The notes beneath the pieces were generated by a model. That model was not told the DNA's origin, made no database searches, and was given only the letters and a program-made list of their open reading frames with translations. Of a stretch of 64,000 bases of DNA, positions 8,504-21,400 are shown piece after piece. Position 1 is the first letter of the stretch. The number at the start of each line of letters is the position of its first letter. The translations under genes were made by a program, and so were the position numbers. Location of the stretch: contig NZ_MOBP01000020.1 of NCBI RefSeq assembly GCF_003732665.1, positions 46,477-110,476 of the forward strand, given 5' to 3'. This DNA is from Pseudomonas frederiksbergensis. Lineage in GTDB: Bacteria; Pseudomonadota; Gammaproteobacteria; Pseudomonadales; Pseudomonadaceae.

Positions 8504-9052
8504 TTAGCGCCGAGCGAAGGTATCCGCCCGACTGCCCGACACCTTGCGGCAGTGCACCAACGCATCGCGAATCATGAAGTTCACCAGGGTCGGCGAGACG
8601 CCGAGTTCCTTGGCGATGTCCTTTTGCGGCACGCCGTGCAGGCGGTACATCTCGAAGGCGTAGCGCGTGCGGCTGGGCAGCTCGGTCAGCGCGTCGGCGA
8701 TGTGTTCCAGGGTCGAGAAGTTGATGTGCGAGGTTTCCGGCGATGCGCCCTGGATCACCACGTTAAGACCTTCTTCTTCCGGACCCGAATACTTCTGCTC
8801 CAGTGCCTGTTTGCGGTAGTGATCGATTGCCAGGTTGCGCACGATCTGGAACAGGTAGCTGAGCTGAGCCTTGAATGAAGAGGTGATCTGCGGCGCCGAT
8901 TGCAGCCGGAAGAACGCATCTTGCACCACGTCCTCAGCCCGCGACCGGCAGCCAGTAATGCGGGCTGCAATTTTGACCAGAATCAGTCGGTTGTCGACAA
9001 AGGCCTGAAGTAGCGGTGAATCGCACCTGCTTGTGGATACTTGTTCCGTCAT
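8504..9052 (-). CDS. pvdS: ECF sigma factor PvdS, iron-starvation regulator
   Basis: A 182-residue ECF sigma factor, close to the usual 187. Region 2 contains RAEDVVQDAFFRLQS (about residues 30-45) and FQIVRNLAIDHYRK; region 4 contains LPSRTRYAFEMYRLHG followed by KDIAKELGVSPTLVNFMIRDAL. It directs RNA polymerase to pyoverdine promoters, three of which are seen in this window. The start MTEQVSTS is chosen because it has an upstream AGGTG and matches the family; the longer reading frame begins inside the Fur-box leader. It is transcribed away from pvdL. The Fur box upstream explains iron repression. Confidence 0.95.
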   Translation of the reverse strand: MTEQVSTSRCDSPLLQAFVDNRLILVKIAARITGCRSRAEDVVQDAFFRLQSAPQITSSFKAQLSYLFQIVRNLAIDHYRKQALEQKYSGPEEEGLNVVIQGASPETSHINFSTLEHIADALTELPSRTRYAFEMYRLHGVPQKDIAKELGVSPTLVNFMIRDALVHCRKVSGSRADTFARR

Positions 9053-9137
9053 GGAAATCACCTTGCTGCAAATAGGGTTGCGGGACGACGAAGGGTTCGC
9101 AGCCGTCCTACACATCGAACGACAAATTATGTTGAAT

Positions 9138-9156
9138 GATAATGATTGTCAATTGA
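9138..9156. promoter_or_regulatory. Fur box in the pvdS-pvdL intergenic region
   Basis: GATAATGATTGTCAATTGA matches the 19-base Fur consensus at 13 positions, including the complete left half GATAATGAT. It lies 86 bases upstream of the pvdS start in the 370-base gap between pvdS and pvdL, where ferric Fur would repress pvdS. Confidence 0.8.
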
Positions 9157-9244
9157 GAAAGAGAATTAATGCGCCACAAAAGTGCAGAGTGCGAACTGCG
9201 ACACGCTGTCGCGCCCGTCCCTGTTGGGGTTGAAGCCTGCGGAC

Positions 9245-9268
9245 TAATTATTTCAAGACATCAATCGT
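9245..9268 (+). promoter_or_regulatory. PvdS-type promoter of pvdL
   Basis: TAATT (9245-9249) and CGT (9266-9268) are 16 bases apart. One base differs from the TAAAT element; spacing and position fit. The leader to the pvdL ATG is about 150 bases. The rest of the 9053-9422 gap shows only this element and the Fur box. Confidence 0.68.
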
Positions 9269-9422
9269 TCTCATTGGTGAATGGTTCCGGACACGCTCCG
9301 GCCATAACCGCATTCCCAAGCCTTGCGCGGTCGGCGAAGACCGCGCCCTGCACGCCATTTGAATGAGCGTGACGTACGAAAACCGATTCCAACTTGCAAG
9401 CCGAATTCAGGCAGGAAACCTC

Positions 9423-12400
9423 ATGACCGACGCGTTCGAACTCCCCAGCACACTGGTCCAAGCCCTCCAGCGCCGTGCGGCCCTGACGCCGGATCGAGTG
9501 GCTTTGCGTTTTCTCGCCGAAACCGCGGATCAGACGGTGGTGCTCAGTTATCGCGAACTGGATCAGCGCGCACGAACCATCGCTGGGGCGTTGCAGGCTC
9601 AGGCCGGCTTCGGTGATCGCGCAGTGTTGCTGTTTCCCAGCGGCCCGGATTACGTCGCGGCGTTCTTTGGTTGCCTGTATGCGGGCGTGATCGCGGTGCC
9701 GGCTTACCCGCCGGAATCGACCAAGCGTCACCACCAGGAACGCTTGCTGTCGATCATCAGCGACGCCGAACCACGTCTGTTGCTGACCAGCGCCGGCCTG
9801 CGCGACGCCTTGCAGCAAATCCAAGGCGCACCGCCGTTGCTGTGTGTCGATACCCTCGACCACTCGATGGCCGAGCATTGGGTCTTGCCGAACCTTGAAC
9901 ACGACCACATCGCCTTCCTGCAATACACCTCCGGCTCCACCGCGTTGCCCAAAGGCGTGCAAGTCAGCCACGGCAACCTGGTGGCCAATGAGCTGCTGAT
10001 CCGTCACGGCTTCGGCATCGACCTGAACCCGGACGACGTGATCGTCAGCTGGTTGCCGCTGTACCACGACATGGGCCTGATCGGCGGTCTGTTGCAGCCG
10101 ATTTTCAGCGGTGTGCCGTGTGTGTTGATGTCGCCGGCGTATTTCCTTGGCCGGCCGTTGCGCTGGCTCGAAGCGATCAGCGAATACGGCGGCACCATCA
10201 GCGGCGGGCCGGACTTCGCTTATCGACTGTGCAGCGAAAGGGTCAGTGAATCGGCGCTGGAACGCCTCGACTTGAGCGGCTGGCGCGTGGCGTATTCCGG
10301 CTCCGAGCCGATTCGCCTCGACACCCTCGAACGTTTCGCCGAAAAGTTCGCAAGCTGCGGCTTTACCCCGGACAGTTTCATGGCGTCTTACGGTCTGGCG
10401 GAAGCCACGCTGTTCGTCGCCGGCACGCCTCGTGGCCAAGGCATCGGCAATCTGAAAGTGAACGACCAGGCCCTGGCGCAAAACCGCGCCGAAGCGGGCG
10501 AGGGCGCGGCGATCATGAGTTGCGGCATCAGTCAGCCGGATCACGCCGTGCTGATCGTCGATCCGCTCGCGCTCACCGAACTGGCTGACAACACCGTCGG
10601 CGAAGTCTGGGCCAGCGGGCCGAGCATCGCCCACGGCTACTGGCGCAACCCCGAGGCGAGCGCCAAGACTTTTGTCCAGCACGCCGGCCGCACCTGGCTG
10701 CGCACCGGTGACCTGGGCTTCAAGCGTGACGGTGAATTTTTCATCACCGGGCGCCTGAAAGACATGCTGATCGTGCGCGGCCACAACCTCTATCCGCAGG
10801 ACATCGAGCAAACCGTCGAGCGTGAAGTGGAAGTGGTGCGCAAGGGTCGCGTCGCGGCGTTCGCGGTCAATATCGATGGCCAGGAAGGCATTGGTATCGC
10901 CGCGGAAATCAGCCGCAGCGTGCAGAAAATCCTGCCGCCCGACGCGCTGATCAAAGCCATCCGCCAAGCCGTGGCCGAGGCGTATCAGGAAGGGCCGAGC
11001 GTGGTGGTGTTGCTCAATCCCGGCGCATTGCCGAAGACCTCCAGCGGCAAACTGCAACGTTCGGCGTGCCGCAATCGCCTGGCGGACGGCAGCCTCGACA
11101 GCTACGCGTTGTTTCCTTCGGCAGACGCCGAAAAGGCAACCGCCACGCCATCCGCTTCCGAACTGCAAACCCTGATCGCCAACATCTGGTGCGAACAGCT
11201 CAACGTCAAACAGGTCAACGCCGACGATCACTTCTTCCTGCTCGGCGGCAACTCCATCGCCGCCACCCAAGTGGTCGCGCGGTTGCGTGAAGAACTCGGT
11301 CTGGAGCTGAACCTGCGCCTGCTGTTCGAAGCGCCGACGTTGGGCGCATTTGCCGCCGCTGTGGCGCAACAGCAACACGACGGCGGTCTTGCCCAAGGCA
11401 CGATCACCGCGCTGTCGCGCATTGAAGCGATGCCGCAATCCCTGGCACAAAACCGTCTGTGGATCACTTGGCAACTCGACCCCCAGAGCAGCGCCTACAA
11501 CATTCCCGGCGCCCTGCGCTTGCGCGGTGAGCTGGACGAAGACGCGTTGCGCGCCAGTTTCCAACAGTTGATCGAGCGCCACGAATCCCTGCGCACGCGG
11601 TTCTTCGAACGTGACGGCGTGGCCCTGCAACGGGTCGATGCTGCGGGTGAATTCAATCTGCAACTGATCGACATCAGTGACTTGCCCGTCGACAAACGTG
11701 AAGTCCGCGCGCAACAAATCCGCGAGGACGAAGCCCACACCCAGTTCGATCTGGAGAAAGGTCCGCTGCTGTGGGTGACCCTGGTGCGCCTCGACGACGA
11801 GGACCATCAACTGCTGGTGACGATGCACCACATCATCGCCGACGGCTGGTCGCTGAACGTGCTGATCGACGAGTTTTCGCGCCTGTACGCCGCCGCTTCC
11901 CAAGGCCAGAAAGCCACGCTCGCGGCATTGCCGACCCAGTACGCCGATTACGGTAGCTGGCAGCGTCAATGGCTGGCCCAAGGCGAGGGCGAGCGGCAAC
12001 TGGCCTATTGGAAAAACCAGTTGGGCGATGAGCATCCGGTGCTGAGCCTGGCTACTGATCATCCGCGCTCGGCACATCACGTCCACAGCGCTGCCCGCCA
12101 CACTGTGCGTCTGGGCGTGAGCCTCAGTGAGGCCATCCGCCAGACCGCCCAGGCCCATGAAGCGACGCCGTTCATGCTGTTGCTGACCGCGTTCCAGAGC
12201 CTGCTGCACCGCTACAGCGGCCAGCGCGATATCCGCATCGGCGTGCCGAACGCCAACCGTCCACGCCTGGAAACCCAGGGGCTGATCGGCTTCTTCATCA
12301 ACACCCAAGTGCTGCGTGCCGACGTTGATTCGCGCCTGCCGTTCGTTGAGCTGCTGGCGCAAACCCGTCAGGCTGCGTTGGGCGCCCAGGCCCATCAGGA

Positions 12401-15400
12401 CCTGCCGTTCGAGCAACTGCTGGAAGCCTTCCCGCAAGCTCGCGAGTCGGGTTTGTTCCAGGTCATGTTCAACCACCAGCAGCGGGACTTGAGCGCCCTG
12501 CGCCGCTTGCCGGGGCTGCTCGCCGAAGAGCTGCCGTGGCACAGCCGCGAGGCCAAGTTCGACCTGCAATTGCACAGCGAAGAAGACCGCAACGGACGCT
12601 TGAGCCTGTCCTTCGACTACGCCAACGAGTTGTTCGACGTCACCACCATCGAGCGTCTGGCCGAGCACTTCACCAACCTGTTGCGCGAAGTCTGCGAGCA
12701 GCCACAGCAGGCCATCGGCGATCTGCAACTGTTAACCTCGGGTGAGCACGATCAACAAGCCTCATGGAGCACCGCCCCATGCACACCGGCCAGCCAATGG
12801 TTGCCGGAATTACTCAATGAACAACTGCGCCTGACCCCGGAGCGCACCGCGCTGATCTGGGACGGTGGCCAACTCGATTTCGCCGAACTGCACACCCAAT
12901 CCAATCGCCTGGCCCATTACCTGCGCGACAAGGGCGTCGGCCCGGATGTGTGCGTGGCCATCGCCGCCGAACGTTCGCCGCAACTGTTGATCGGCTTGCT
13001 GGCGATCATCAAGGCCGGTGGTGCCTACGTGCCGCTGGACCCGGATTACCCGGCCGAACGCCTGGCCCACATGCTCAGCGACAGTGGCGTCGAATTACTC
13101 CTGACCCAAACCGAATTGCTCGACCGCTTGCCGACCAGCGACGGCGTCAGCGTGATCGCCATGGACGCCTTGCACCTGGAAAACTGGCCGAGCCAGGCAC
13201 CCGGTCTGCACCTGCATGGCGACAACCTGGCCTACGTGATTTACACCTCGGGTTCCACCGGCCAACCGAAAGGCGTCGGCAACACCCACGCCGCCCTCGC
13301 CGAACGTTTGCAATGGATGCAGAACACCTATCGCCTGGACGAAACCGACGTGCTGATGCAAAAAGCGCCGATCAGTTTCGACGTGTCGGTGTGGGAATGC
13401 TTCTGGCCGCTGATCACTGGAGCGCGCCTGCTGATTGCCGGTCCCGGCGAACACCGCGATCCCCATCGCATTGCGCAACTGGTTCAGCAATACGGCGTGA
13501 CCACACTGCACTTCGTCCCGCCACTGTTGGCGCTGTTTATCGAAGAACCGCTGACCAGCGATTGCACCAGCCTGCGCCGGGTGTTCTCCGGTGGTGAAGC
13601 CTTGCCCGCCGAGTTGCGCAACCGCGTGCTGGAGCAACTGCCCGCCGTGCAACTGCACAACCGCTACGGCCCGACGGAAACCGCGATCAACGTCACCCAT
13701 TGGCATTGCACGATGGCTGATGGCGAGCGTTCGCCGATTGGCCGGCCGCTGGGCAACGTGGTTTGCCGCGTGCTCGACAGCGACCTTAACCCGGTGCCGG
13801 CCGGTGTGCCGGGTGAGCTGTGCATCAGCGGCATTGGTCTGGCGCGAGGCTACTTGGGTCGTCCGGGCCTGACCGCCGAACGCTTTGTCGTCGATCCACT
13901 GGGCGAGAACGGCGCGCGGCTGTACCGCACCGGCGACCGTGCACGCTGGACCGCAGATGGCGTGATCGAATACCTCGGACGCCTCGATCAGCAGGTCAAG
14001 TTGCGTGGCTTCCGGGTGGAGCCGGAAGAAATCGAAGCGCGTCTGCTGGCCCAGGACGGCGTTGCCCAAGCCGTGGTGCTGGTGCGCGAAACGGCCGCTG
14101 GCGGTCAGTTGATCGGTTACTACACCTCAACCGATTCTTCCGAAGACATTGATGTTCAAACCCAACGTCTGAAAGCCGCGCTGGCCGCCGAGCTGCCGGA
14201 ATACATGGTCCCGGCGCAGTTGATGCGTCTGGATGAAATGCCCCTCAGCCCAAGCGGCAAACTCGACCGCCGTGCCTTGCCGGAACCGCAATGGCAGGTT
14301 CGCGAACATGTCGAACCGGTCACCGCCCTTGAGCAGCAAATCGCCGGTATCTGGCGTGAAGTGCTGGGCCTCAAGCAAATCGGTCTGCGCGATGACTTCT
14401 TCGCCCTCGGCGGCCATTCGCTGCTGGCGACACAAATCATCTCCCGCACCCGTCAGGCCTGTGACGTCGAATTGCCCCTGCGTGCGTTGTTCGAAAACAG
14501 TGAGCTGGGGGCGTTCGCCGAACAGGTGCGCTTTATCCAGGCCAGCGGCAAAACCAACCAGCAGCCACCCATCGAGAAGGTCGACCGCAGCCAACCGGTG
14601 CCGCTGTCCTATTCCCAACAACGGATGTGGTTCCTCTGGCAGATGGAGCCGGACAGCCCGGCCTACAACGTCGGTGGCATGGCGCGGCTGCGCGGGGTGC
14701 TGGATGTCGGGCGTTTCGAAGCGGCGCTGCAAGCGTTGATCATCCGCCACGAAACCCTGCGCACCACGTTCCCAAGCATCGATGGCGTGGCCCGGCAACA
14801 GGTGCATGCGGATACCGGCATGCGCATGGACTGGAAGGATTTCTCGGCGCTCGACGTCGAATTGCGCGAGCAACGGGTCCAGGCCCTGGCGGATAGCGAA
14901 GCCCACACCCCGTTCAATCTGGAAACCGGTCCGCTGCTGCGCGCCTGCCTGGTCAAGACCGCCGAGCAGGAACACTACCTGGTGCTGACCCTGCACCACA
15001 TCGTCACCGAAGGCTGGGCGATGGACATCTTCGCCCGGGAACTGAGCGCGCTCTACGAAGCCTTCGTCGATGACCGCGAATCGCCGCTGGAAGCGCTGCC
15101 GGTGCAGTACCTGGATTACAGCGTCTGGCAGCGCCAGTGGCTGGAGTCCGGCGAGCGTCAACGTCAGCTCGACTACTGGACCGCGCAACTGGGCCGCGAA
15201 CATCCGTTGCTGGAATTGCCCGGCGACCGTCCGCGTCCGCCGGTGCAAAGCCACCAGGGCGAGCTGTTCCGTTTCGACCTCAGCGACGACCTCGCGGCAC
15301 GGGTTCGCGCCTTCAACGCGCAAAACGGCCTGACCCTGTTCATGACCATGACCGCCGCCCTGGCCGTGCTGCTTTACCGCTACAGCGGCCAGACTGACCT

Positions 15401-18400
15401 GCGCATCGGCGCACCGGTGGCCAACCGTATTCGCCCGGAAAGCGAAGGGCTGATCGGCGCGTTCCTCAACACCCAGGTGTTGCGTTGCCAGCTCGACGGG
15501 CAAATGTCCGTCGGCGAATTGTTCGAGCAGGTTCGTCACACTGTGATCGAGGGTCAGTCCCATCAGGACTTGCCATTCGATCATTTGGTGGAAGCCTTGC
15601 AGCCACCGCGCAGCGCTGCGTACAACCCGTTGTTCCAAGTGATGTGCAACGTGCAGCGCTGGGAATTCCAGCAGAGCCGCACCCTGGCCGGCATGACCGT
15701 CGAGTACCTGGCCAACGATGCTCGGGCGACCAAGTTTGACCTCAACCTGGAAGTCACCGACCTCGACCATCGCCTGGGTTGCTGCCTGACTTACAGCACC
15801 GACCTGTTCGATGAACCGCGCATTGCACGGATGGCTGGGCACTGGCGCAACCTGTTGGAAGCGCTGCTCGCCGATCCGCAACAACGCCTCAGCGACTTGC
15901 CGTTGCTCGAAACCTCGGAACAGCAAAACCTGCTGGACAGCCTCGGCATCGAACCGGGCGAACATCGTCTGGACCAGTGCATCCATCACCTGTTCAGCGA
16001 GCAAGCCCTGGCCCGCAAAGATGCGCCAGCCCTGACCTTTGCCGGTCAAACCCTGAGCTACGCCGAACTCGACAGCCGCGCCAATCGCCTGGCCTGGATG
16101 CTGCGCGAGCGTGGTGTCGGCCCACAGGTCCGCGTTGGTCTGGCGCTGGAACGTTCGCTGGAAATGGTCATCGGCCTGCTGGCGATCCTCAAGGCCGGTG
16201 GCGCTTACGTGCCGCTGGACCCGGAATACCCGCTCGATCGCCTGCATTACATGATCGAAGACAGCGGCATCGGTCTGCTGCTCAGTGACAAAGCCATGTT
16301 CAACGCCCTCGGTGAATTGCCCGCGACCGTGGCCCGCTGGTGCCTGGAAGACGATGCCGCCGAACTGGCCAACTACCCGGCCACCGAGCTGCCGTTTATC
16401 AGCCTGCCGCAGCATCAGGCGTACCTGATTTACACCTCTGGCTCCACCGGCAAACCGAAAGGCGTGGTGGTGTCCCACGGCGAAATCGCCATGCATTGCC
16501 AGGCTGTGATCGAGCGCTTCGGCATGCGTCCCGACGACTGCGAACTGCACTTCTATTCGATCAACTTCGACGCCGCCACCGAACGTTTGCTGGTGCCGCT
16601 GTTGAGTGGTGCGCAGGTGGTGTTGCGTGCTCAAGGGCAGTGGGACGCTGAAGAAATCTGCGACCTGATTCGCCAGCATCAGATCAACATCCTCGGCTTC
16701 ACTCCGAGCTACGGCAGCCAGTTGGCGCAGTGGCTGGCGACCCAGGGCGAAACCCTGCCGGTGCGCATGATCATTACCGGCGGCGAAGCCCTGACCGGCG
16801 AACACCTGTCGCGGATTCGCGCAGCGTTCACACCGAGCCTGTTCTTTAACGCCTACGGCCCGACCGAAACCGTGGTCATGCCGCTGGCCAGTCTGGCGCC
16901 GGAAGTGTTGGATGAAGGCCTGGGCAGCGTGCCGATAGGCAGCGTGATCGGCGCCCGCGTGGCCTACATCCTCGACGCCGATCTGGCGTTGGTGCCCCAA
17001 GGCGCGACCGGCGAGTTGTACGTCGGCGGCGCCGGCCTGGCCCAGGGTTATCACGAGCGGGCGGGGATGACGGCGGAGCGCTTTGTGGCGGATCCGTTTG
17101 CCAGCAATGGCGGGCGTATCTACCGGACCGGCGACCTGGTGCGTCAGCGCGCCGATGGTTTGGTGGAATACCTTGGGCGCATCGACCATCAAGTGAAAAT
17201 CCGTGGTTTCCGCATCGAGTTGGGTGAGATCGAAACCCGTCTGCTTGAACACAAATCCATCCGTGAAGCGGTGGTGCTGGCGCTGGATGCGCCGAGCGGT
17301 AAACAACTGGTCGGCTACCTCGTTACCGACGTCGCCGAACAGGACGAAGCACAGCAATCCGCCCTGCGCGAAGCCCTGAAGGCTCACCTCAAATCCCAAC
17401 TGCCGGACTACATGGTGCCGACGCACCTGATCCTGCTGGCCAGCATGCCGCTGACCGCCAACGGCAAACTCGACCGCCGCGCACTGCCGGCGCCGGACCC
17501 GGAACTGAACCGCCAGCACTACGTGGCGCCGAGCAATGAACTGGAGCTGACCCTGGCTGGCATCTGGTGCGAAGTGCTGAACGTCGCTCAAGTCGGCCTC
17601 AACGACAACTTCTTCGAGCTGGGCGGCGATTCGATTCTGTCGATCCAGGTGGTCAGCCGCGCACGGCAGCAGGGCATTCACTTCAGCCCTCGCGACCTGT
17701 TCCAGCACCAGACCGTGCAGACCCTCGCCGCTGTCGCGACCCGCACCGAGCAGGTCAGCGCCGAGCAAGGTCTGCTGGTTGGCGAGTCGGGTTTGACACC
17801 GATCCAGCACTGGTTCTTCGACACCGACATTCCTGAGCGTCAGCACTGGAACCAGGCGTTGCTGTTGGAGCCGACTGTTGCGCTGGACCCCCATCGCCTG
17901 GAGCAAGCGCTGCTGGCGGTGATCGAGCAGCACGACGCCTTGCGCCTGCGCTTCACTCAAACCGAGGCGCAATGGCACGCCGAGCACCAGGCGATCAACG
18001 ACACCCCGGTGCTGTGGCAGGTGCGCGTTGCGTCCATGGACAAGTGCACTGCGCTGTTCGCCGATGCCCAACGCAGTCTCGACCTCGAACAAGGCCCGTT
18101 GATCCGTGCGCTGCTGGTCGATGGTCCGGAAGGTCAGCAACGCTTGTTCATCGCCATTCACCACTTGGTGGTGGACGGGGTTTCCTGGCGGGTGCTGCTG
18201 GACGATCTGCAAACGGTCTACCGTCAACTGGATGCCGAGCAATCGGTGAAGCTGCCGGCCAAAACCAGCGCCTTCAAGGACTGGACCGCACGTTTGCAAG
18301 CCTATGCCGGCAGCGAATCCCTGCGCGAAGAGCTGGACTGGTGGCAGTCGCAACTGGCCGGGTCAAGCGCCGATTTGCCGTGTGATCGTCCGCAAGGTGG

Positions 18401-21400
18401 GCAGCAGAATCGGCATGCGCAAACCGTCAGCGTACGCCTGGATGCCGAGCGCACCCGGCAATTGCTGCAACAGGCGCCGAGCGCGTATCGCACCCAGGTC
18501 AACGACCTGCTGCTGACTGCGCTGGCCCGCGTGATGTGCCGCTGGAGCGGCCACGAATCGGCGTTGATTCAACTCGAAGGCCACGGCCGCGAAACCCTGT
18601 TCGACGAGATCGACCTGACCCGCACCGTGGGGTGGTTCACCAGCGCTTATCCGCTGCGCCTGGTGCCAGCGGCGGAGCAGGGCGCCTCGATCAAAGCGAT
18701 CAAGGAACAACTGCGCGCCGTGCCGCACAAAGGTTTGGGTTATGGCGTGTTGCGCTACCTCGCCGATGACCTGTGTCGCCAGACCATGGCCGCGTTGCCG
18801 GTGGCGCCGATCACCTTTAACTACCTCGGCCAGTTCGACCAGAGCTTCGGCGCGGACGCGTTGTTCCGGCCCCTCGATGAACCGGTCGATGCGGCCCACG
18901 ATCCCCATGCGCCGCTGCCGAATGAGCTGAGCGTCGACAGTCAGGTCTACGGCGGCGAACTGGTGCTGCGCTGGACCTTCAGCGCCGAACGCTACGAGCC
19001 GCAGACCATCAGCGACTTGGCGGACGCCTACCTGGGCGAGCTGCAAAGCCTGATCGAGCACTGCCTGCAAGACGACGCTGGAGGCCTGACACCTTCGGAC
19101 TTCCCGTTGGCCAAGCTCACTCAGCCGCAACTCGACGCACTGCCGATCCCGGCCGCCGTGATCGAAGACGTCTACCCGCTGACCCCGATGCAGGAAGGCA
19201 TGCTGCTGCACACCTTGCTGGAACCGGGCACCGGCCTCTACTACATGCAGGATCGCTACCGCATCAACAGCGAACTCGACCCCGAGCGTTTTGCCCAGGC
19301 CTGGCAAGCGGTGATCGCCCGTCATGAAGCCTTGCGCGCCTCGTTCTGCTGGAACGTCGGCGAAGACATGTTGCAGGTTATCCACAAACCGGGCAGCACG
19401 CCGATCGAGTATCTGGATTGGACTGCCGTCGCCGAAACCGAGCAAGAACCGAAACTGCAAACGCTGCTGAAAACCGAGCGTGAAGCCGGGTTCGATCTGC
19501 TCAATCAGGCGCCGTTCCACCTGCGTCTGATCAAGGTTGGCGCGGCGCGCTACTGGTTCATGATGAGCAACCACCACATCCTGATCGATGCCTGGTGCCG
19601 CTCGCTGCTGATGAACGATTTCTTTGAAATCTACATGGCTCTGGGCGAAGGCCGGGACGCGCAATTGGCCGTGCCGCCGCGTTATCGTGATTACATTGGC
19701 TGGCTGCAACGCCAGAGCCTGGCCGAGGCGCGGCAGTGGTGGAAAACCAACCTGCAAGGCTTCGAGCGCACCACGCCGATCCCGAGCGACCGCCCGTTCC
19801 TGCGCGAACATGCGGGCGACAGCGGCGGCATGATCGTCGGCGACCGCTACACCCGACTCGATGCCCGTGACGGTGCGCAACTGCGTGAACTGGCCCAGGC
19901 CCATCAACTGACCATCAACACCTTCGCCCAAGCGGCGTGGGCCCTGGTGCTGCGGCGCTTGAGCGGTGATCGCGACGTGCTGTTTGGCGTCACGGTGGCC
20001 GGGCGTCCGGTGGAAATGCCGGAGATGCAACGCACCGTCGGGCTGTTTATCAACAGCATCGCGCTGCGGGTGAAAATGCCCGAAGACGACCAGCGTGTCA
20101 GCGTGCGTCAGTGGCTCAGCGGTTTGCTCGACAGCAACATGCAGCTGCGCGAGTACGAATACCTGCCGCTGGTGACCATTCAGGAAAACAGCGAATTGCC
20201 CAAAGGCCAGCCGTTGTTCGACAGCCTGTTCGTGTTCGAAAACGCCCCGGTGGAAGTCTCGGTGCTGGACCGTGCGCAAAGCCTCAACGCCACCTCGGAT
20301 TCGGGCCGCACCCACACCAACTTCCCGCTGACGGCGGTGTGCTATCCGGGGGATGACCTCGGGTTGCACCTGTCCTACGACCAGCGTTATTTCGACGAAT
20401 CCACGGTCGAGCGCATGCTCGGCGAGTTCAAGCGTTTGCTGCTGGCCTTGGTCGAAGGTTTCCATGGCGACATGGCCGACTTGCCGCTGCTGGGCGCCGA
20501 GGAGCAGGACTTCCTGGTCCATGGCTGCAATCAGAGCGAACACGACTACCCGTTGGAAAAAAGCTACGTCGAGCTGTTCGAAGCCCAGGTCGCCCAGCAC
20601 CCGCAGCGCATCGCCGCCAGTTGCCTCGACCGCTTGCACAGCTACGTCGATCTGAACCAGCGCAGCAACCGCCTCGGTCATGCGTTGATCGCGGCGGGTG
20701 TCGGGCTCGATCAACCGGTGGCGTTGCTGGCGGAACGTAATCTCGATCTGCTGGGTATGATCATCGGCAGCTTCAAGGCTGGCGCCGGTTACCTGCCGTT
20801 GGACCCGGGCCTGCCGAGTCAGCGTCTGAGCCGGATCATCGACTTGAGCCGCACGCCGTTGCTGGTTTGCACCCAAGCTTGCCGTGAACAAGCGGTGGCG
20901 TTGCTGGAGGAGTTCGGTTGCGCCCATCGGCCGAAGTTGTTGGTTTGGGAAGAGGTGCAAGCGAGTGATACGTCGGTGCAAAACCCGGGCATCTACAGCG
21001 CCCCGGATAACCTGGCCTACGTGATCTACACCTCGGGTTCCACCGGGTTGCCGAAAGGCGTGATGGTGGAACAGCGCGGCATGCTCAATAACCAGTTGAG
21101 CAAAGTGCCGTATTTGAACCTGAGCGCCGCCGATGTGATCGCGCAAACCGCTTCGCAGAGCTTCGATATTTCGGTCTGGCAGTTCCTCGCCGCACCGCTG
21201 TTCGGGGCGCGGGTGGACATTGTGCCGAACACCATCGCCCACGATCCGCAGGGCTTGCTGGCCCACGTGCAGAGCCAGGGCATCACCGTGCTGGAAAGCG
21301 TGCCGTCGTTGATCCAGGGCATGCTCGCCCAGGAGCGTATGAGCCTCGACGGCTTGCGCTGGATGCTGCCGACCGGTGAAGCGATGCCGCCGGAACTGGC

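Noticed and set aside
9261..12728. A 1155-codon open frame on the minus strand over the first part of pvdL
   Set aside because: It is the antisense of a GC-rich NRPS gene, has a low-complexity His/Gln/Arg-rich composition and no domain; the plus-strand domains are unambiguous.
14127..18353. A 1408-codon minus-strand frame over the middle of pvdL
   Set aside because: Same reason: a mirror of high third-position GC in pvdL with no recognisable motif. The 1200-codon minus frame at 18363-21965 is rejected likewise.
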